64,000 nucleotides of DNA from Mesostigma viride (taxonomy: Eukaryota > Streptophyta > Mesostigmatophyceae > Mesostigmatales > Mesostigmataceae). The notes below the pieces were generated by a model, which worked only from the letters and a program-made list of their open reading frames with translations, was not told where the DNA came from and did no database searches. Numbering within the stretch: the first letter of the stretch is position 1; every line of letters begins with the position of its first letter. Positions 1-11,950 of the stretch are shown in pieces. The stretch spans positions 1,432,824-1,496,823 of the forward strand of contig RPFO01000276.1 of assembly GCA_009746045.1 (NCBI GenBank). The letters run 5' to 3'. Position numbers and translations under genes: made by a program.

Positions 1-3000
1 GCGCGCCTTATGCATCTCGAAGCGCAAGCTGGAAGGCGCAAGTAACTCCTACCTCGGCGCAAGCTCCCTTCCGTACAAACTCTCTAACTGAGTGTATAAC
101 CACCATCGAATGGCTTTGAACACTCCTTGTACCTTCCCGCGCTGAATCCCAACGTCTCATGCCATACTCGTGCCAAGCGCTAGCGCCACACGCGCTCCGC
201 GCGTGCTCTCAGCCCCTCTCAGCCAGCGAGAAATGGCACTCCCCGGGTCCGTAGGTCGCTGGTTCGCCTGCCACGTCCGGGTTCGTTGCCTTGCACTCTG
301 CCGCGTCTTTTCACGTGGGCCCGGCGCCCGCCACGGGAGTTCGCGACAACTCCCCGGCGTACCCCGTCCTCCATCGTCGCAAGGCGCCTCGCGTGGGGCT
401 GGCAGGCGGGCAAGGATGTCGCTAGCATCACGCTCCTCCCACTTTTCCAAACTTGCTTCTCTCGGTGGACGGCAATCGGTGTCGAGTAACACCCCTCACA
501 CGGCTCCCTGCTGCGTTGGTTCAGCCTAGCCCACCAGATCAACGCTGGACGTGGCTTGGCTCTTCCAAACCCACCTGAGGGCGACCCGGCGGTGACGGCG
601 TCCCGCCACTCTTTCGGTTCTTGCGCGCAGCCGGCCTCGCGAATCGGGATTGAAGTCTCTTCCCTCCATGCCGAGAATCCACCGCATCCCTCTGGACGGC
701 GGGGTGCTGCTCCCTAAGGCGTGCGCAGGGCAGCCGCGCCCGGCCGCGCTGCCACTGCTGTTGCAGGCACACCGGTGTTGGTTTCGAACTGCGACGCTAG
801 GCAATGCCCATTCCCGCGTCCACGTCCGGTTCCCAGCGGCTTCGTGGACCAGCATTTCTCGTCAGGCTTGCCGACGGGAGCCCTCTCGCTTCGTGGCGTT
901 CGCTGGGCAGTCCCAGCCAACACAGTCGCTCGGGCTCGTTCTCCGCTGCCCCAGTCCACGGGTCGCTGTTTTCCGCGTCCGGCCAAGTGCACAAATGCTG
1001 GCGAATTCCGGGTTGCTGCCGCGCGCGACGCGGCCCGCCTCCGGCAACTAACGATGTCTATGCCCTCCGCGGATGGGTACTGACTTGTGCGCCTACCATA
1101 ACGACATCCAAACGGCTCCCCACCTGCGCCTGGATTTACCGTACGCAACGCACGAAGGCGTGGATCAAATCTATTGTCCGCGTTCGGGAACCCAACCACG
1201 GGACTTCTTGTCGTGTCGGGCGGTTGCTCACCCACGCCGGCCGCCGAGCCGGTGAGTGGTATACCAATGCATGTCCTTGCCGGCTGGTTGCGAGTTGGCA
1301 GGCTCGGCATCTGCGATGCACTGGGCTGCCGTCTGCGTCCTGAGCGTGCTCGTAGGCCTCCACAAGCCGGTGCGGCCTTAATTAAGAACCGTTTCTGCAG
1401 GCTGCGGGTCCCGTTTACGCTTGAGGCGGTGCCGGGCGGCCAAACCTTGGGGTCCTGGCGGTATAGTATAGAGCGGGCAGGGGCGGCGCCGGGCGGGGCA
1501 TGACCGGCAGGTGCCGGGCCGCCAGCAACGGGGCACGGGCCGCAAAGCCCGCAAAAAATGGCTGCGTTGGCGGGAGCACCCGTGTCCAGCGCATCGACGT
1601 CCGCCCACCGGCGTCCAGGGCCGACAGGTACTCCCGTCGGCACCGGTCCCGCTCGCGCTCGACGTCCTGGCAGTCCTCAGGATCCCCCCGGACCGGGCGT
1701 AGCGCAGACCAGTCGGAGCGGACCACCGTGGGGCGCGGCGCTCGGGGACATGGAACCGGAGCCGAATGGTCGTGCGCACCAACCGGTGGTCATGAGCACA
1801 CCGTGGGCGTGTCGAAAACTCGGGTGTCCAGAACGTACCGAAGTGCACCTGGGCTGCCGTACCACCACGTACAGTAGTCCAGATCGACAGGCCTGACGGC
1901 CGTTAGGGCCCCGAAAAGTGACCAAGTCCTGTGAGGGACATTGGAAGTGGCAGTTGACAGCAACCATCCCGCTAATAATCCCGCAAAAAGGCAGATCAAA
2001 AACAGGGAGTGTTGTCGTTCTATAGCAGCCGTGCTGCATGGCAGGCGCAAAGCGACTGCCAGCAGCTAGTAGTGCCCACGGGGAACGTGGCGTTGGCGTC
2101 GAGCAGCATAACCAAATTAAGTGGCGGGCGCCGGGGTGGCCCCTCAAGGCTATGCAAGTCCTTGAAGAACTTCTGGCGTTCCGGCTCAGGTAGACCACTA
2201 TGCCGGTGCGTAGCCCACCCCAACCGTGGGGTGGTGTTTAGACCGCCCCTCGACGGAGGTGAAATGTGCTATCATAAGGCGTGGGGTTAGAAACTTAAGC
2301 GAGCTGAGGCTGGCAACTGCCATGCAGCGGCGAACACAATAGACCAACACCACCTTGGCCTGGCGTACTGGTCACTGCCAGCGAAGTAAAACCGCCAGCC
2401 ACCTGCCAGGCGATCAGTGCTCACCATGCCAAGTGTCACGGTGGCGCCGGCGTACCGACAGGGTTACTATAATCTAGTGGATCCTTGAACGGCTGGCCCT
2501 GCCTTATGGGGGGTGGCAACGCCGCTCATGGGCAGCAGAGGTTTGGAAACGACCGATCGAGGGTCAGGCCGGGGGGTTAGAAATCGCACCCGGTGTTAAT
2601 TGGGAGCACCCGGTGACGAGTGACGAGTGACGCTAGGCCCGCGGGCTACGGTACGCGTCGATAAATGCGGGTGAAAGGTACGAATTAATAACGAAGCGGT
2701 CGCCGGTCGGTGCGATTATTAATACGAGTAACGTTTTCATATGCTGCGGCATGATCCGGCAACAAGGTGACCAGGGACGGAACGAACGAACAGCGCGCAG
2801 CCTAGTGGCTCATACTACTGAGGGCCCTCGGTATAGCCCGCGCCGACGCACATGCCTGTGCGAACTGCGAAGTCTATTGTATCGATCGCACGCCCGTCGC
2901 GTAAATTTGTGGTGGGTAATAAGAACAAATGACAGAAGAAAATGCTGACGCGCCAACTGCCAAGCGGAGCCGGCCTGGCAAAAAGATGTCCAGAGATGGA

Positions 3001-3050
3001 AATGTCCAGAGATGGAAAGGGGCTCGTTTTAGAAAGGCTGTGCCCAAAGC
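1..3050. other. GC-rich region with no recognised gene
   Basis: Several GC-rich open frames overlap here on both strands (the longest lies at 714-1643 on the minus strand), but none shows a domain or motif I recognise, and overlapping frames of this kind are expected in GC-rich DNA. The stretch around 1415-1726 on the minus strand has a somewhat protein-like composition but cannot be named. I found no rRNA or tRNA by eye. The right edge is the target site of the LTR retrotransposon. Confidence 0.5.
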
Positions 3051-3717
3051 TGTTACGGCCCAGACCTTTGTATGGGCGTAACAATGCCTTCAATAAATAA
3101 GTCGAAAGTCATTTGTTATTCGTTTGGGACTTTCGATAGCTCGCTTTCATAGTCCGCCGGACTATAGGACTCAATTCGGGACTTATTTGGGAATTTGTCC
3201 TAAGTTCGGGACTTTGTGTGTTTATTTGGTACTTTGTGTGTTCCGGACCAGTTATTTTGGGCCTAGCCAGAAGTACGAGATCTTCTAGGGGCCGGGCCGG
3301 CCCTAGACGTCATACAGAACCTATTGGGGCTTGACGGCAGTATCTGGAAGATCGGCGCGCATGTCGGCGCGCCTGCACACCAACTTGCCAGCTTGGTAGC
3401 GCAGCTAGGTGAAATTGGTCTGTGGACGATGGACTCTCTCTCTTTGGTTTGATGATTAATGAAACGAGTGTTGACGACTCTCTCAGACCAAGGGGCACTA
3501 ATCCGGATGTCATTTGCCTCATGACATGCCGTGTTATATAGCTAGATTAATTAATCATGCTATAAGGCCTAGCTGAGGATAAACCGCTGCTCAGTTAGTC
3601 AATTTACTGCGATCTTTGCTTGCTATCGCGGTACGCGGATGCGCGGCTATGCCGGCTTATTAAACTGCACCTTATACTAGATTAGATCTTTCGCACCGTC
3701 CGGCACGGGACGTAACA
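3051..3717 (+). repeat. 5' LTR of the chromovirus
   Basis: It starts TGTTACGGCCCAGACC and ends GGGACGTAACA, and it matches 13919-14586 with only scattered substitutions and one length change. AT-rich TATA-like stretches occur near 3533-3560. In this family the 5' LTR would hold the promoter; I infer that rather than see it. Confidence 0.95.
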
Positions 3718-3718
3718 C

Positions 3719-3730
3719 TGGATCGGAGGT
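3719..3730 (+). other. candidate primer-binding site
   Basis: TGGATCGGAGGT follows the 5' LTR after one base. A leading TGG is expected for a site pairing with the CCA end of a tRNA. I cannot assign the tRNA, so the call rests mainly on position. Confidence 0.4.
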
Positions 3731-4429
3731 AGTTCTAGAGGTTTTCCACAGGTGCTCGCGAAGAGCCCTTGTGTTTAAGCCGCTAGGTGCATTCTTAATA
3801 GCGCAGGGCCTGCGCTGGACCGGCCCAATATTTAGTGAGATAGAAAGCCGAGTTCGACCCGCCAGCCTGGGCAGCTGGCTGTGGTGAAAGGCGGCATCGT
3901 CTAGCTGAAAGGGCGGTCATAGTGTAGGGCTTAGAAGCATCACCTGTCGACTGGGCACCGACGGGGAGCTCGGCTCTGCACCACTACAAGGAATCGGCGC
4001 CACAAGCTAGGGAGGAAAGTCGGCTGCGCAACGCCAAGGTACGTTTTGTCATGCAGTATGTGGTAGTAGCTTGCAGCCAACCGCTTTGCTCCGACTCTCT
4101 TACCTGCAACGCGTAGGATGTGCGCCCATCCTTGTTGTTTTGTTTGTGAATTTGTCGTTTCTGTGACGTATTGTGACTAGCGTCCTGGCTGCGAAAGCTG
4201 TGGGCGCTGGTAGGGTGGTTTCCGTGGCTTCGTCCTTGCGAAAAGGCGGGCAGTTATCACGGAGGCTACCCTCTTGTATGGAATTAGGGGCGCGAAGCTC
4301 CTGATTTCTGTGATAGTGATTAGATTAGAGCCAGTTGGCATCCCACCCCTGTGACAGGTCACACACTAGAGGTAAAAAGGTTCCTTTCTCTTTTCTATCT
4401 CTGTCTGCTGGCAATAGACAACGTGTGTG

Positions 4430-4852
4430 ATGGCTAATAGTAATAATAGAAATAATAATAGATATAATAATGGACTTGGGGGTTGGGATAGTGATGTATC
4501 TAGGCAACTTTACTATGCTGTGGCACATGATGGAGGCACAGGGAAAGTAGGTATTTTCTATAGCTGGGTAGACTGCAAGAACTATATAGTGGATAGGCAT
4601 AGGGCTATCTTTAAGGGATTCAAGACAGCATGGGAAGCAGATAGGTTTATCCAGGAATACATGACACGTCCAGTAGGCTTGCACGTAGAGGCACCACCTC
4701 AGGAGATTAGGACTCGCCCAATGCCTAGGGGCCGTAGCTGTGCACCCAATAGTGCAACAGTAGAGAGCAGGACGGGGGACACACAGGCTGTCACAGTCAC
4801 GTTCAGCCAACTCACTGTCAGCACCCCACCTAGGCAGCCACCTAGTTTCTAG
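4430..4852 (+). CDS. ORF0: small protein with viroplasmin / RNase H1-type hybrid-binding domain
   Basis: This 140-residue ORF lies in the leader between the 5' LTR and gag. The N-terminus is Asn-rich. Residues about 25-75 match the caulimovirus-viroplasmin / RNase H1 N-terminal fold: a YYAVAHDG segment, then GKVGIFYSWVDC, then AIFKGFKTAWEADRF. These are the usual YAV, G-[IV]-[FY]-x-x-W and F-K-x-F-x-x-x-x-x-A positions. In RNase H1 this module binds RNA/DNA hybrids; in caulimoviruses it is part of the inclusion-body/translation protein. The C-terminal half is Pro/Ser/Thr-rich and unassigned. The stop lies 159 bp before the gag ATG, so it is a separate frame. I infer a role in handling the reverse-transcription intermediate or in translation of gag. 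A gene here is not standard for Ty3/gypsy elements. Confidence 0.8.
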   Translation: MANSNNRNNNRYNNGLGGWDSDVSRQLYYAVAHDGGTGKVGIFYSWVDCKNYIVDRHRAIFKGFKTAWEADRFIQEYMTRPVGLHVEAPPQEIRTRPMPRGRSCAPNSATVESRTGDTQAVTVTFSQLTVSTPPRQPPSF

Positions 4853-5011
4853 AGGAGTAGAGTACTAATTATAGCTTACTATATAATAGCTACATTAGCA
4901 GAATAACGTAGGGCAGTCGCTTGGTTGATTGCTTGTGGGCATGTGCATGGCATTTTCCTCCTTCTTCCTCTCTCCTTCCTTCCTTCTCTTGTGGATGTGG
5001 TACTGGTAAAC

Positions 5012-7189
5012 ATGCCGCGGGGTAAAAAGAAGGTACGCGGCACGACTAGGAGTCATTCCGAGGAGGGAGGTGTAGACTTGGATAGGCAGGGCAGCCCAGA
5101 GTACCAAGTACAGGAGGTATCACAACAGGGCTCGTCCTACCAGCAAGGCAGTCCTGTAGGTCACCCAGGTGAGCTGGCTAGTACCTCCCGTGAGCCGCGA
5201 AGGCCACGAGGAGCGGATAGGATGGATAATAGCGAGGAATACCAGCCGCAGCGAATGCAGGCTGAGTATAACCAGCTGATGGAACGGGCAGGTGATGAGA
5301 CCCGGCCCAGATCGAATCCCACGAGTGCAGCCCAGCACCAGTCAGTGCAGCCGCAGCAACGCCCGCCCGGGCAGCCGCAGCAGCACCCAGTGCAGTCCCC
5401 ACAGCAGCATTCGGAACAGCAACAGCCGTTGTCGCAGCAGTGGCAGCAGCATCCAGTACAGCAGCAGCAGCCACCGCCGCCGCAGCAGCAACAGTGGCAG
5501 CAGCAGCCAGTACAGCAGCAGCAGCCACCGCCGCCGCCGCAGCAACAGTGGCAGCAGCCGCAGCAGCTTCCGCCGTTGCAGCAGCAGCAGCAGCCGCTAA
5601 GCCAGCCGACCGGGTCGCAGATGTATGGTCCGCTTAGTCAGAACGCGACCTATTATCACGCGCAACGTGCCCAACGATTACAACATCCCTGGGCGAGCGG
5701 TCGACGGGTTTCTTTTGGCAGTGACCTGCAGTCCAATGCGACATCGCTGTGGACCCAGGACGAGGCTAGGGTTCCACCGCCGGTATACGATGAGGCTGGG
5801 CCCGCGTCGTCCCATCCGGCGCGCAATGTCCCAGCAGCCGGACCTGCGCGGCCGAGCGTGTCGCATGGCAATAACCTCAACTTGAGTCGCATGGCACCCA
5901 GTGATCCTGGCTACGCGCATCCCTCGTCTGTCTGGCTACAACGCAGCGCGACTAGGTCAGCGCCTGCATCGGCAGATGACTCGTTGTCGATCTTTAATGT
6001 TCCGCCGTATCGCGCAGTGGGCGGACCTCGGGCCGACGCGTTTAAGGCGCCGCCCATGCCTGACTTTAAACCAGTGCCCAAGCTGCGCGCGACTATGAAC
6101 CCTCGCGAGATCGACGAATGGACGCGTATGTGGGTACAGATCTACTGGGCGTGGTGCAACCACAATGGGTGGGAGCTAGCTACCGAGGTTCTTATCTCCT
6201 ACGTCGTCACCAACTGCATGGATCCCTCAGTGGTCGGCATACTCAACTGTGAGAGTGTCGCGTCGCGCTTGTACCCTCGCACAGTAGAGGAGCTACTAGA
6301 GCGCATTGAGCGCAAGCTGGTGCCCCCTGACTGGAAGCTCCACGAGCGTCTGGCTTTTGCCAAGCTACGCCAAGGCACCACACCGTTCCGCGAGTTTCTG
6401 ACAGAGTTTGAAGCATTCTCGGCTCGCCTTGAGGACTTGACCTGGACCGAATATAGGTCGCGGTTCATTGAGGCGCTGAGTCCGGAGCTCCTAGATGAGG
6501 TGCTAAAGCGCTTTGCTGAGATACCGTGGGAGCAGTGGGATGTGATCGAGATCCAGCAGTACCTTCTAAAGGTGTCAGATGTGCTCGCACGCCGCCGCGC
6601 AGCGGTCACCTATCGGCATGCTGGTGCTGCACCGCGTCGCGTCCACTTCACTACGGTGGACCAAGATGGGTCCTCTGAGGACATTATCGACCACGAGCAG
6701 GAGGACGGCGAGTATGAAGCGCCCCAGGTCAATGCAATCGATGCGTCCAAGGCGCGATGCTTCCGGTGCGGCGAGGTCGGTCATCTCAAGAAGGACTGCA
6801 CGCGACCACCACGGGATCGCGATCGTGGCGACGAGCAGACGTCACCCCGTTTCTCCGGGCCTGCCTTCGGTAAGCGCCCGGAACAAGCACGGCGCCCAGA
6901 CCGGCCTCGCAACGCGGGCGAGCGCGCAGCCAAGTTGCAGGACGCCCGGCAGCGTCCCACGCAGCACCAGACGCCCCGCGCTACGGGTCCTTCGTTCCAG
7001 CGGGTGAACCGCGAGTTGAATGAGTTGTTCTCACAGCAACAGGACTCGGGTAATGGCGCCTCGGGGGTTATGGATGGCAAGGCGGTCGCCGGCTATGGGC
7101 ATGGCGACGAGGAGGATGAGGTAGAGGGGGAAGAGTGGACCGGGCGGTCGAACGAGGCGGTCTCCCGGCCCTCCGTTCCTCGTGCGTAG
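5012..7189 (+). CDS. gag: Gag polyprotein of the chromovirus
   Basis: The predicted protein has 725 residues from the ATG in MPRGKKKVRG. A frame extends 29 codons upstream, but that stretch is hydrophobic and starts at a non-ATG codon, so the downstream ATG is preferred. Residues about 107-197 are Gln/Pro-rich low-complexity sequence. Residues about 360-500 look like the retrotransposon Gag capsid region (WTRMWVQIYWAW, then LRQGTTPFREFLTEFEAFSA). A CCHC zinc knuckle, CFRCGEVGHLKKDC, starts at residue 583 and would bind RNA. The C-terminus is acidic and overlaps the start of the pol frame. Gag would assemble the particle that packages the element RNA. No frame damage is visible. Confidence 0.9.
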   Translation: MPRGKKKVRGTTRSHSEEGGVDLDRQGSPEYQVQEVSQQGSSYQQGSPVGHPGELASTSREPRRPRGADRMDNSEEYQPQRMQAEYNQLMERAGDETRPRSNPTSAAQHQSVQPQQRPPGQPQQHPVQSPQQHSEQQQPLSQQWQQHPVQQQQPPPPQQQQWQQQPVQQQQPPPPPQQQWQQPQQLPPLQQQQQPLSQPTGSQMYGPLSQNATYYHAQRAQRLQHPWASGRRVSFGSDLQSNATSLWTQDEARVPPPVYDEAGPASSHPARNVPAAGPARPSVSHGNNLNLSRMAPSDPGYAHPSSVWLQRSATRSAPASADDSLSIFNVPPYRAVGGPRADAFKAPPMPDFKPVPKLRATMNPREIDEWTRMWVQIYWAWCNHNGWELATEVLISYVVTNCMDPSVVGILNCESVASRLYPRTVEELLERIERKLVPPDWKLHERLAFAKLRQGTTPFREFLTEFEAFSARLEDLTWTEYRSRFIEALSPELLDEVLKRFAEIPWEQWDVIEIQQYLLKVSDVLARRRAAVTYRHAGAAPRRVHFTTVDQDGSSEDIIDHEQEDGEYEAPQVNAIDASKARCFRCGEVGHLKKDCTRPPRDRDRGDEQTSPRFSGPAFGKRPEQARRPDRPRNAGERAAKLQDARQRPTQHQTPRATGPSFQRVNRELNELFSQQQDSGNGASGVMDGKAVAGYGHGDEEDEVEGEEWTGRSNEAVSRPSVPRA

Positions 7190-10100
7190 TGTCCCTGCCT
7201 ACACGGATAGAGGTAGATGTAGGACAGGTAGATAAGATAGCGCAAGTCAATAACGTCGGGCAGATAGACAGCTTAGATAAGGACACCCCGTTGGTAGCGA
7301 ATACCAGCGTGGGCGCAGAATCAGTCGTTACAGTAGATAGTCGCACCCCGCTTGTAGCGAATACAAGTGCGGATGCATCCTTGGGCGAGACTTCTGCTCC
7401 AAACACGCAGCCGGCCACGGGTAGCGCAGCGAGCTCCGACCAGCCTACGCGCGCAACTCCGGCTGGTACCCGCAACTTGCTCCTGTTTAGGGGAGGTCTG
7501 GCTGTACCGGGATCAGCATTAGACCCCTACCTCAAGGACAAGACCGTCATGGACGTGCAGTTCATGGTGGACACGGGTGCGTCTACGTCGTTCATCAACG
7601 AGGCATTGGCGCGTCGCGCAGGATACGACATCCGGCCACATGCGACAGTGGTGAATGTGACCTATTCAGATGGTCGCAAGAGCCCCTCGCCTGGTCGGGT
7701 TGATATCAAGGCTGTGATTCAAGGCATCCCTGTGGAGCTCACAGCCACGGTCGCACCGCTGGGAGCTGCCGACATCATCATCGGCATCGACTGGCTGGAC
7801 GCGCAGGATGTGGACATTAGCATTCGGCGTCGCGTGGTGTGGTTCCCTGACGGTTCCTTTTGGAGCCCTGTCAGCGAATACCAAGTGCAGGGCCCCGACG
7901 TGCATAACATCACGCACGAGCGGGAAGTCACCCAGCCCCGCAACGCCTCGCAGATCCTCATGAGCCTCAAGTCACTGGAGAGTAAGCTGCGTCGAGGCAA
8001 GGAGTACTACATGTACCGTCTTGACCTCTCCAACATAGAGGTTCTCCTTAATGAGATCGGCGTGGGGTTTACACCCGAGGAGACGGAGCGTTATAACGCG
8101 GTTCTAGCGCGACGGGAGAAGCTCTTTGACGAAAGCAAGCAGGAGTTTCCCCCGCACCGCTCAGTGCTCCACCGCATCCAGGTGAAGGAGGGCTATGGTC
8201 CCACGTCCTCCCCCATGTACCGCATGGGTCCAGTTGAGCTGGTGGAGCTGAAGAAGATCTTGATGGCGCTCTTGGAGCGGGGTCTCATCGAGCCTAGCAA
8301 TAGCCCCTTCTCGGCTGGTGTGCTACTGGTCCCTAAGCCTGGGGGCAAGTGGCGGCTCGTCACGGACTACCGGAAGCTCAATGCTATCACGGTAAAGTCC
8401 AAGTACCCCCTTCCGCGCATCGACGATATCTTCAACCGCGTCCAAGGAGCCACGTGCTTTACAGTCCTAGACTGCGCGGATGGCTTCTGGCAGCTTCGCA
8501 TCGCCCCGGAGGATTGTCACAAGACGGCGTTCAACACGCCCTTTGGGCATTACCAGTTTCGGGTGGCCGCGATGGGTTTGTGCAATTCCCCCGCGAGCTT
8601 CCAGATGCTCATGAACGACATCCTCCGCCCTGTCATGGGAACCGCGCATCTTCCGCAGGTTTCCCGTGACCTCAAGGACCCCAACAGGGGCGTGAAGCCC
8701 CCGTGGTCCTACAAGCGCACATGCGCTCTCGCGTACCTGGACGACATCCTCGTGTACTCCAAGACTTTCGAGGATCACTTAGAGGACGTCGACACAGTGT
8801 TGCGCATTATGGAAGAGGAGCATCTTTCGGTCCGCAAGGCCAAGGTCCGCGCTGGACGCAGCGTGCCCTTTTTGGGTCACACCCTCTCTGCCGCTGGCGT
8901 CGCGACGGACCCCGCCAAGATTGCTTCCATCCAACAGTGGCCGACCCCGACCGACGTCAAGGGTGTGCGCAGCTTTTTGGGTATCGCGTCATACTACCGA
9001 CGCTTTATCCCCCGCTTCGCGACAATAGCTGCCCCCATCAACGCCCTCCTCAAGAAGGGTGTTCCCTTTGTCTGGTCGGAACCGTGCCAGCAGGCCTTCG
9101 AGGCCCTCAAGCACAGCTTGACCACAGCACCCGTGCTCGCTATCCCGGATCCGTCAAGGCCCTTTGTGGTGGCCACGGACGCGAGCAAGGTTGCGATTGG
9201 CGGCGTCCTCTGCAGGACCAGGGTCAGGGGTTACAGCCGGTTGAGTATATCTCCCGCACCATGATCCCCGCCGAGCGTAACTACCCGGTGCATCAGCAGG
9301 AGCTTCTTGCTGTGGTCTACTGCTGTCACACTTGGCGCCATCATCTTCTCGGGGCTCAGTTTGACGTTGCGATTAGCGAGCAGGGGGACCTTGATCCCCA
9401 CCGGCTGATCATCCACACGGACCATCGGCCCCTCACGCATCTGCTCGCCCAACCTAACTTGACGCCCCGTCAGGCGCGGTGGATGGAGTACTTGTCTCAG
9501 TTTGCCCCTTTCAAAATTCAGTACGTGAAGGGTGCAGAGAATGTGGTCCCGGACGCCCTTTCTCGGCGGGCGGACTACGCAGATTTTTATGAGACTATGG
9601 ACGTACTTCACACCACATGTGGCTCCGCGCAGGAGCCTGGCTCGCCTTGTGGCGACCCAGGGTCGCCGCACAGTCGCTATCTGTTCCACACCGGTCGCAC
9701 GACCCAGGACGACCTGTCTCCCGACTGGGAGGCCGCGCGCGAGGACGTGCGCGCCCCCGGGGAAAGGGAGGGGTCCCGGTCACGAGTGCCACTCAGCCAC
9801 GTGGTACCGGCTCAGGGAATTTTTCACCTGCAGCGCATCGGGCCCCCTACCATTTTTTCGGAGTACGTGCACCAAACCCTTGAGGAGGAGGCGGACACGT
9901 ACACGATCACTCTGTCCTGGAGACGTTGATTAGCCGGTTCACTGTCACGGAGCCCGCGGCCTTAGAGGCAATCAGGTCGCACCCCAAGCAGATGGGCAAG
10001 CTCCCGTGCAAGTTCCAGGACGGGCGACTCTATGTCATGGTGAGGCCAGACTGCTGGCGCCTGTACGTCCCGGAGTTATGTCGAGCGGCTCTGCTCCATG

Positions 10101-11428
10101 AGCTCCATGACTCTCTCGCCGGTGGCCACCAAGGGATCCACCGCTTGCTGCCACGGGCCAGAAAGAACTTCTATTGGCCAGGCATGCGAGAGTACATTGA
10201 GACGTACGTGCGCGAGTGTCCATCATGTCAGATCATGAAGTCCCGCAATACGGGCTCACAGGCGGTCCCCCAGACCCTACCAGACCCGATGGGCCCTTGG
10301 GATTCCCTGATGATGGATTTTGTTGGCCCCTTCCGGAAGACCAAGAATGGCAACAGCATGATTCTGGTTTTCCTGGACCGTTTGACGCGCATGTGTCACC
10401 TGGCACCATGTCCGGCCGAACTCACGGCCGAGGCTTGCGCTAAGCTATACCTTCACCACGTGTTCAGGTACCACGGACTCAGCCGGCAATTCATATCGGA
10501 CCGAGACAAGCTGTTCACGGCCCGCTTCTGGCAGGAGTTCTTTGAATGCCTGGGCACCAAGGTGTCGCTGGGGACAGCATATCACAGCTCGTCCTCCCAC
10601 CTGGTGGAGAGGCTGAACCGCACAGTGCAAGAGACCATGCGCCACTACACCGACGCGGTGGGAAGCAACTGGGAAGAGTTCTTGGGTTTGGTGGAGTTCT
10701 CCCTGAATAACGCCCCCCAGGCAGCTCATGGCTTCACACCATTCTTCCTCAACACGGGCAGGCATCCGCTCACGCCGACTGACCTTCTCACAAGCCCAGC
10801 CTTAGCTGAAAAGTCGGTCCGGCGAGACACCCTCGAAGGGGTGGAGCGGCTGCTGGTCCAGATGCGCCAGGCCCATGACAGTGCGGTCAAGGGCTACCGG
10901 GCCGCCGCAGAGCGCTACATGGCGAGGACTGCTGGCCGCCTAGATGCGCGCACGCCGGCCATCGAGGTGGGCGACTGGGTACTGGTGGAGGGCCCCCGCC
11001 TAGGACGTTTCTCTGAGAAGGTAGAGGGTGAGCTCAAGACAAAGCTCCGTCCTATGTTCCTGGGGCCACACAAGGTTCTGGAGAAGCTTGGAGATGTGAT
11101 GTTCAAGGTGGACATCCCGAGCTCCTGGAACACTTCCTCCAACTTCCATCGAGACCAGCTCAAGTTATACCACCAGAACTCCATCCAAGGTCGGCTCAAC
11201 CCGCCGGCCCCTGTCGAGTACAACCCCGAGACTGGAGAACAGGAAGACGAGGTGGCCGAGATCGTGGACCACCGGGACATCAAGCGTGGGAGAGGTAGAC
11301 AGCGACAGTATCGCGTACGGTGGCGTTTTGCTCAGCATGATTACGAGGATTCGTGGCGAACCGAGAATGAGCTAGAAGGGTGTGAACGTCTGCTTCGCGA
11401 GTATAAGGCCAAGCATGCCCTCCACTAG
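7120..11428 (+). pseudogene. pol: Pol polyprotein: protease, RT, RNase H, integrase, chromodomain (two frameshifts)
   Basis: The frame opens at 7120 and lies -1 relative to gag, with about 70 nt of overlap. The aspartic protease motif VDTGAS is at 7567. The RT follows (LVTDYRKLNAIT about 8355; YLDDILVYS at 8734). RNase H starts at ATDASKVAIGGVL, and the frame breaks there near 9212 (one base apparently missing). It continues in frame 3 through HTDHRPLTHLL and YVKGAENVVPDALSRR to about 9900, where a second one-base shift enters the frame ending at 11428. That part holds the integrase: H-H-C-C zinc region ending CPSC, then Asp in MMDFVGPF, Asp in ISDRDKLF and Glu in HLVERLNRT. The last 70 residues are chromodomain-like (RGRQRQYRVRWRF, then YEDSWRTENEL). 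Chromodomains of this type steer integration to modified chromatin. The two breaks should prevent a full Pol from this copy. Confidence 0.9.
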
Positions 11429-11950
11429 GCTACCGCGAAGGTAGTAGTGGTGGGGGCGCTATGACAACGGGCTTGATCACGTGTAGCCAGGATGCCGCGA
11501 AGGCACTTGTGTTATTCACGTCGATGTGTACGCACCATCGTGGTAATTGGGTATAAGAGCCTAGTATCAAGTGTACCCCTTTTTCACACTCACACGCCTT
11601 GAGTCGAGTGTGCGATGATCGCAGATGCTTCCACAGCAGCCCGACAGCGAGGAGCCAGGGATATCGTTGTTCGCTGACAACGTTGACTTGCGGATGGACA
11701 TGGACATGAACGTCCCGCAGCCATTGGCGGAGCCTAAGACTCCTGACCAACGCCAGGTGCAAACAGGGCCGACTCGGCGAACGGGCGGTTCTGTCACACC
11801 TGCGGTGACACCGATCCAACAACGGGACGGTGATGCCGTGCGAACCATTCGGACCCAGGGAACGGGGGGATGACGGTTCTTGTCGGGACGGGACCGACCC
11901 GGCGAACGGGCGGCTCGACCGACCTGACCAAGCCGTTCCGAGGTTATTGA

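Noticed and set aside
714-1643. 309-residue minus-strand gene
   Set aside because: Composition-driven frame in GC-rich DNA, overlapping several other frames, with no motif.
3310-3522. 70-residue frame present in both LTRs
   Set aside because: It is identical because the LTRs are identical; no known domain, and LTRs are regulatory sequence.
5178-5640. Ala- and Leu-rich frames opposite or offset to gag
   Set aside because: Shadows of the (CAG)n-type Gln-rich part of gag.
9212-9929. Separate RNase H gene in its own frame
   Set aside because: The frame continues the interrupted Pol sequence exactly, so it is a frameshifted part of pol.
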